Part shown: positions 58,400 to 64,000 of the stretch, piece after piece
How the letters are laid out: the number at the start of each line of letters is the position of its first letter
How positions within the stretch are numbered: the first letter of the stretch is position 1
Assembly: GCA_002205965.3 (NCBI GenBank)
Contig: NADL03000459.1
Coordinates: 310,001 to 374,000 of the forward strand
Length of the DNA: 64,000 nucleotides
From: Kappaphycus alvarezii
Taxonomy: Eukaryota > Rhodophyta > Florideophyceae > Gigartinales > Solieriaceae
Direction of reading: 5' to 3'
The notes under the pieces: model-generated
What the model saw: only the letters and a program-made list of their open reading frames with translations
Told to the model about the DNA's origin: nothing
The model's database searches: none
Position numbers and translations under genes: made by a program

Positions 58400-61300
58400 C
58401 GAAGCTCTAGCGTTGGCTCTTGTCTTTCGTGGACTAGCACCGATCTCCTCTTCCCCTACGTCATTTTGAACCCCCCTCAGACTGATCATTCTCCTCTTCA
58501 ACCCCCTGGCCCAGAGTGTCATCCGGCCTACAATTTCCTTCATTTCTTGGGGAATCGACATGTGCAGTCTGTCGCAAAGAAATAAGACTGCTGCCATCAG
58601 TTAGTGAGCTTTCTGTTCTACGTCTCGAGCTCGTGGGGTTGTCAGGAGTTACACGAAGCTTGAAAACCTTGTGTGTATGTCAAAGACTCCAGCAACTACG
58701 ACGCAAACCGGGGTGAATACGAATGCAAAGAGTAGTTCCACACAAGGAACAATAATACGATGAACGATGTCCCCTTCTAGGCGGAGGGTTTTGACCACAT
58801 AGAGCACAGTAAAGGGCCTTTCCCTGCCTTGGTTCGTGTCCAGTAACCACAAGTATTAGTGATACACTATCTGCAGCATTGAAAAAGGCCACCCTCTTGC
58901 TCTTACGGCTATGAGCAAGACCCACGAACCGCTTAACCTCCTCTCTTGACAGATTATGTCCACAAGCTTCCCCCTCACCGACACATACGTTTCCTTGTGT
59001 CGCATCCTCTCGCTCTGATACGGTTGCTGCATAACTGAGCAGCTCTGTTGCCAAATCAACCATGAAGGCATTAATGGATTGGACGCTATTTACGTGATTG
59101 CGGAAGCTATCCAGAGATTCAAATGAGTCAGCAGAATCCAACAGTTCACGTTTCTCATACATTCTACATTCAATAAACGCATTGATAGAAACCGTTTTGA
59201 TAGTCTGCGAAACAACCTTCTGCTCCCATTGAAAGTGGGAGGATGGATATCTTATATTAGCTCGCATCTCACTAGCACTATCGACCCCCTTTCGTCTTTG
59301 AGTAAAAGCTCTGTGACCCATGCTTAAATAACTTGAGAGGTACAAATGGCTCATTCTCCCTTACATGATCGTCAACACCTTTCCAGAACGTCAGCTTAGA
59401 CTTTAGGACATCCCTTTGCTCCTTTTTAACAAACCCAGGTATCGTTGTTTCAGATTTATGTGCCCATTGTACTACCACGGAACCAGTTTCCCTTAGAGCA
59501 GTCTCGCAAATGCTTAGGACTGTTGGCGGAAAGCGCGCCAGAACTACGTACAAAACACCTGTCTCTGCCGCACAAATGTAAAGTGCCAAACCAAAGCCAA
59601 GCACCAGGAGTTAATGCAAAATTTGCCCCATGTGTTCTTGGGGAACATACTTTCTAAAGGTAGCGTCTCCAACATCGCATCTAGTTAGGTCGACATTAGA
59701 CAACGTTGCGGATTCCCCAAGGGTTGAGGCTGCCACTCGAGTCTTAACTTCGACACAGGCCAGTGCTTGAACTTCTTCTTCCGGTTGAATTGCCCCATAC
59801 ACCTCCAAATTCCAGTCCGGGAATGAACTCTTTTTGAGGAGAGCTATACCATCGGGTGAGCATGCAAAATAACCGTCCTCCCTCATCGATATCATCCCAA
59901 CATCAAACACCTCCCTTACATGACTTATGTCCCTCAGTGCACATAATATAGTATCCTCTGTTGCACTTCCACGCATCATAGCCTCTGTTGAGACTTTCGA
60001 ACTGAAACATCCACCATAAAACAGCTCAAACCATTGTTCCGGCCCCCGCTCAACACGCACATTCTGAGTCAAACCCAGTGCCCTCCTGACTTCTGCATTT
60101 GCAAGCAACAAAGTACCAGCATTTGTTCCGGTTATCCTAAATTGCCGTAGTACAAACCAATCAGCACAACGCTGTCCAATTGTCAACGGCACACACCTTC
60201 TTCGAATACAACTCTGCACAATGTCCTTCAATGCTTGGCTCTCATCGCTAACAAGTAGGGACTGAAAGAAAAGGGAGCTCCTCAAGTCGACACTCGGCTT
60301 AACCACAGGTACCCATGTGTTAAGAGTATCTTGAATGCTGGCTGGAACTGTATACATGAATCGAAGAACGTTGCAAAACGTTTTAGTTCCCCGCTCACGA
60401 ACGGCAACCGATGCCATGCGATTCTGTCCCACGCGTCGGCCGGTAGCCCCAATAAACTTCGTTGCGATAAATGATGCTGGCCCAAGTGCAGGATTGTCGT
60501 CTATAACAAACTCATTCCTTCTGTCAAATTGGGGAACCGGGTCATTCGGAGCAGCTTCGCTTACGTCCTGCCGTGAGTATGAAACAGCTGGAACCAATCC
60601 ATTTGACTGCTGCGCATGACCACCCCGTTCTTCTTCTACATAAGACTGCGTTCTAACATCCCTTCCATCTCCTGCCTGGCTTGGTTGATTTGCAGCAACC
60701 CCTCCACCCTCCAAATCCAAACTCTCACTCCCACATCCATTATCTTCCTCGTTGCGTTCAGCACCTTCTTCCAACAAGTCCGCTCTAGAAGGATTTAGAA
60801 AAAACATCGCAACAAACGGGTGAGCATTTAAAAAATGGTCTGAAACGATGAAGACAGATCCAACGCCGAACTCCGCCAGAAGCTTCATAAACGACTCCTT
60901 GCCGTATCCCCTATCGGCGGTGACAATGCAGGTGCTCAGTGATTGCTCTCCACAACCGTCAAATAAAAGGGTCAGCAGCTTTCTCACTGAGTCAGCTTGC
61001 GGCTCTCCTCGACGTCTGTAGCGCTGAGCAAAAAACTATCCTGAATAGCGTATCGGCTACCAAATCCGCTGAATGTCCCTCCCTGTCAGCCTTCCTGTCA
61101 GAAATGGTTTTCACTTGATTGTCCGCTGCCCTCGTCCTGTGTAACTCGTCGTCAAGGGTTGCAAATAGTTGCTGCGGGTTGAAAAACACCTTCTTAGTCT
61201 CTAGAAACGAAAGCGCTTCAAATTCTGACAAATGCCGAGTCCGATCCCGCTGTGAAAACCATCTTGTATTCCCATCCTCACCTCTACCAGTGGGCGAATA

Positions 61301-62122
61301 CGCCTTGATATTTCCGGAGATGAAGCGGATCCTCTCCAAAGATGGTGGAATGCACCCAATCTGTCCAAGAAGCTGAATAGAATGTTCAAATCCGAGTCAC
61401 AGAGCATGTGAAAGAAGCAGAACAGCAACAAACGAATACATGTCAGACAAGGTTATTTGCGACCGCTCTAGCTTCTTATATCTGATGTATTCATTAAGCC
61501 ACTGACACAACTGTCTCAAGAGACCATCCAGAAGCAAAACCACAATTCCAGCCCTTGTCGGATAGATACCTCTGACACTACTCTCCAACTCCAAGTTGTG
61601 GACTGCATTTGAGCAGAACGACCTTGCTCGATCCCCTATGGCCTTGTTGATAAACTGCTTTTCGATCTGAATGGAATTGCATGCATCATTTCACAACAAC
61701 CACCCCTGACTTGGGTCATCTCTCCTGCTTCTAGAGTTTGCAGCTTCTCTTCTTCTTCCCCTACCTCTTCCTCGGGGATTAACAGCACTTCCTACGCCAG
61801 CCGCCCCAAACCCAATCGACGCTACGCCTCTTCTGCCCCTACCTCTGCCCCTGCCTCTTCCACGGGCTTCAGTAGCAACCCTCCCACCCCGTCCACGTTG
61901 CCTTGGCTGTCTTGTTTCGGCTGAGGGTTCCGGAGAATTTGTTACTTGAGCTCCGGAGGGAGCTTGACGCGTCGCGGGAGCATGCGCAGTATCGTTTTCG
62001 TGGCGCTGCTCGCCCTGTGTGTTTGTTGGAGATGATGTAGGGGGTCGACGTGCGGGTGTTGGAGGTGGTGTAGGGTCGTTAAGTTGGTCAAGGGCGGGAA
62101 TGTTTTCGATAGGGACGGTCAT
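58400..62122 (-). pseudogene. Transposase with Gly/Arg-rich start, PiggyBac DDE, YqaJ nuclease and cysteine-rich tail
   Basis: Start at the ATG at 62122 (MTVPIENIPALDQLNDPTPP), which aligns with the other copy. Next is a Gly/Arg-rich tract (GRGRGRGRGRRGVASIG, about 61840-61870). The PiggyBac-type core has KKVFFNPQQLFATLDDELHR (first catalytic Asp, about 61148) and RKADREGHSADLVADTLFRI, then TADRGYGKESF (second Asp, about 60915) and AHPFVAMFFLNPSRAD. An acidic linker leads to a YqaJ domain (separate entry). The tail has LYCALCGQNPPPRRGHRSSY and YYCSLCGTTLCIRIHPG, the PiggyBac zinc region, then a basic end. Lesions: TGA at 61691 and 61397, a frame change near 60990 with about 50 residues missing compared with copy 2, TAA at 59611, a frame change near 59300, and TGA at 58680 replacing a Trp. 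Confidence 0.75.
59490..60180 (-). other. YqaJ/lambda-exonuclease domain inside the transposase
   Basis: Within one uninterrupted 458-codon frame (60987-59611), after the transposase motifs, come DWFVLRQFRITGTNAGTLLL, FSSKVSTEAMMRGSATEDTI, GYFACSPDGIALL and ACVEVKTRV. These match the YqaJ alkaline-exonuclease order: Trp/Arg-Ile-Thr entry, a Glu after a Gly (residue 344), Asp in SPDG (379), and Glu-x-Lys (413, 415), the metal-binding set of the PD-(D/E)xK fold. The family's closing pattern, YVPQEHMGQILH then LLVLGFGLALYI, runs across the in-frame TAA at 59611. Such nucleases digest DNA ends and usually serve phages or recombination. Here one may process transposon ends or donor breaks, which is inference. 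Confidence 0.7.
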
Positions 62123-62307
62123 GTGGAAGGCTAAGTGTGTGGTGAGACACGGCGTGCACATCCGAGAACGACTGAACGTATTTTAATGATTGAACTTGCA
62201 TTGTGTTCCGGACGAGCCCCTCTTTAAAGTTGTGTGAACGGATTCATGATCTGATCTTCTGTAAGATAGCCAGATGGGCTCAAGTGCGGCTTACAATTCA
62301 GCTCCCC

Positions 62308-62332
62308 TGATCAATATATAAATCAGGAGGGG
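62308..62332 (-). repeat. Candidate terminal inverted repeat, right
   Basis: Read inward on the minus strand: CCCCTCC, then TGATTTATATATTGATCA. It pairs with the left repeat except for two inserted C and two mismatches. It lies about 185 bases upstream of the transposase start. Confidence 0.45.
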
Positions 62333-62467
62333 TCTACCGTTCAAAACTGCAAATTTTGATTCTAATTACAATATCGATCAGTGCGGACATTAGGGATATG
62401 GACATGGATAAGTGTACCGTGAGACACGGTTTCGTGCGAAATTGTCGCTAGGACATTTTTTGGTCCA

Positions 62468-63244
62468 ATGCCCATCTCCAGCCATAACTGTAGACTCACC
62501 ACGCAACACATTCCCCAAGAGCTCAAACCTGCCGGCATCCCAAGACACACTCTTTGTCTACCACGACCAATTTTTGCAGTCCAAATCATGGCAAGCATTC
62601 CGGTAATACCATGCGAGTCCGACCCTCTTTCTGAAGTTCCACTTCACAGATCTGTACCGCTATCAGGCCCAGACAATGGTATTGCAAATCCAACTCAAAA
62701 CCATCTATTGAACAGTCCCCCTTCACACAACGAAGAACTTCCCAACCCATCAACTCCTGCTTCCACAAAGCCAAATTATGACAACGACACCGTTATCCTT
62801 CTGTTTTCTATGATGAAAAAGCTGGATACGGCAACCCTAAGCAGCAAAAGAAGAGTTTGAAAGAAGTGTTTTCGGATGCTGTCAAGCTTGCGGAACAAAG
62901 CCACGACATAAAACAAACGGCAAAAGGATGGCAAAAGAAGTCAACTCGCATTACAAGAATATTCCGTCTTTATGTCCAAACTGAAACAGTCAGAACGTGA
63001 TGCAGATTATGAAGATCTCTTCAACACTCCTGAATATTTTGAGCAGATCCACGAGCTAGAGCATGGAAAAGCTAGATATTATCCACCGGCTCAGTACTAC
63101 ACCGACGACGGAAGTAGCCCTTCCGAATTACCGACATGCAGCACACGAGAGCGCGTGAAACAATCCCGCGATTATTTGCTGTCAGAGGTTATTAAAAAAC
63201 AAGAAGCTGCCAACGAAAGCCCAATAGGAGAGCTTCGCAAATGA
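62468..63244 (+). pseudogene. PIF/Harbinger Myb/SANT-like accessory protein, frame-shifted
   Basis: Harbinger elements carry, besides the transposase, a Myb/SANT-like protein that brings the transposase to its ends. Here plus frames succeed one another: 62468-62860 (Pro/Ser-rich, ending KKLDTATLSSKRRV), then AGYGNPKQQKKSLKEVFSDA through TAKGWQKKSTRITRIF, then 62972-63244 with FNTPEYFEQIHELEHGKARY and a Ser/acid-rich end. The order (Gly-Tyr-Gly-Asn, a conserved Trp, then a Pro-x-Tyr-x-x-x-x-x-Glu-Leu close) suits the family. It converges on the transposase gene with 63 bp between stops. Two frame changes suggest decay or introns. Confidence 0.5.
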
Positions 63245-63307
63245 AATGAAGAGCGGAAGAATACCGGGGACATTTTATAGCAATTCGTGGAGAAGTTCTG
63301 AGTGTCG

Positions 63308-64000
63308 TTAGTTCGCATGGAAGTCGTTCGTGATGTAGTATAATAGAGCATCTCGCCGTTCCTTACCTTTTATTGTCTCACTCGTGACTACGAACTCTTC
63401 ATCACCTTCTTCGTCTGCCGTTAAATAAAGATCCTCGTCGTCGCCGTCCTCAATGCTCCAGTTATGTAACACTACACAAGCGAATACAAATAGTACGATT
63501 TCGTTCTCGTGATGGAGACGAATCATATCTCGCAGAACGGACAACCTGTGTTTGAGCATTCCAAACGCACATTACACAGGTTTTCTTTTGGTGCTCGCAA
63601 CTTTATCCCAAATGCGCAAGACTGGATTCGCTCTCTTTTTCCGGTCTGAACGACTTTTCATCATGTTTTGAGTCAACTGAAATGCGCAGTCTCCAATGAT
63701 TTACGGTCTTAGCTCAAATTCCAGAGATCAGGAGAGAGGGTATGTTAGGTCCCAGCCAGTTGCCATCTTCAATATTATTCTTCAATACTTATTGTTCAAA
63801 AATTGTAGAGTCACTAAGAACCCCGGGTTTCCCAATATCAACAAAGATGAATCGTCGATCGGCTGTTGCCACTGCAAACAAAACTATGCTGGGGTAGCCT
63901 TTGTAGCATCTGTATTCGTGGTACTGTTCTTCAGGACATGCGGGCCATTTCAAATGCGTTCTGTCAATTGCACCCACACAGTAAGGTAAACCACTCAGAT
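63308..64000 (-). pseudogene. PIF/Harbinger DDE transposase, partial at right edge
   Basis: The minus frame entering from the edge reads MGAIDRTHLKWPACP (first catalytic Asp; the family has G-x-IDGTH) and KGYPSIVLFAVATADRRFIF, then VDIGKPGVLSDSTIFEQ (second Asp). Another frame (63559-63308) carries the C-terminal landmarks FACVVLHNWSIEDGDDEDLY. The piece between (63560-63788), where the catalytic Glu belongs, is readable only in changing frames. The N-terminus lies beyond the window. Family assignment is firm; whether the breaks are decay or introns is not settled. Confidence 0.75.

Larger units (their letters stand above)
58206..62332 (-). mobile_element. PiggyBac-like transposon encoding a transposase-YqaJ exonuclease fusion
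   Basis: About 4.1 kb on the minus strand, mostly one long protein gene (listed next). Candidate ends are short inverted repeats at 58206-58228 and 62308-62332. A TTAA target duplication, expected for PiggyBac, is not seen at these ends, so the true borders may lie elsewhere. A second, more decayed copy is at 25.2-26.8 kb. Confidence 0.6.

Overview
This window is eukaryotic nuclear DNA. It is a mosaic of decayed transposable elements around a compact cluster of single-copy-looking genes. The best lineage clue is a pair of thioredoxin-fold genes. One resembles the atypical plastid thioredoxins (ACHT type) of photosynthetic eukaryotes, and both have a short N-terminal stretch containing Ala-Phe-Val, which is typical of red-algal plastid transit peptides. 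I infer a plastid-bearing alga, most likely a red alga; the species is not identified. No bacterial operons, CRISPR arrays, rRNA or convincing tRNA genes were seen.

Layout. 1-0.67 kb: gag remnant of a Copia element leaving the left edge. 2.4-5.0 kb: Ty3/Gypsy gag-pol remnant. 5-20 kb: AT-rich DNA with no recognisable gene, apart from a doubtful transposase scrap at 16.4 kb. 20.2-28.4 kb: a graveyard holding a Tc1/mariner copy interrupted by a near-perfect hairpin, a second Gypsy copy (minus strand), a PiggyBac-like transposase copy, another Tc1 copy, and a non-LTR retrotransposon tail. 28.5-35.9 kb: a nearly complete Copia-type retrotransposon on the minus strand, with both LTRs, a polypurine tract and a 5-bp target duplication; its right LTR carries a 648-bp insertion flanked by 9-bp direct repeats. 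36-57.6 kb: gene-bearing DNA in which blocks of C-rich and G-rich strand alternate and gaps are filled with TACAGTA/TACTGTA words. Supported genes here are a bZIP factor (39.2-40.1 kb), an ACHT-like thioredoxin (54.0-54.6), a second thioredoxin-like gene (54.9-55.4), an RRM protein (55.8-56.1) and an SNM1/Apollo-type nuclease (56.2-57.3). 58.2-62.3 kb: the better preserved copy of a PiggyBac-like transposase fused to a YqaJ/lambda-exonuclease domain. 62.4-64 kb: a PIF/Harbinger pair, a Myb/SANT-like protein and a DDE transposase running off the right edge.

The recognised host genes do not form one pathway. They alternate in strand and are tightly packed: the RRM and SNM1 genes converge with about 60 bp between them. 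In all of them the coding strand is the C-rich strand, and I used this to suggest a direction for blocks whose products I cannot name. Three of the five need a reading-frame change, often at a run of C or G; these may be assembly errors, introns or real lesions.

The most novel item is the transposase-exonuclease fusion family, present at 58.2-62.3 kb and 25.2-26.8 kb and perhaps at 16.4 kb. Every copy here is broken.
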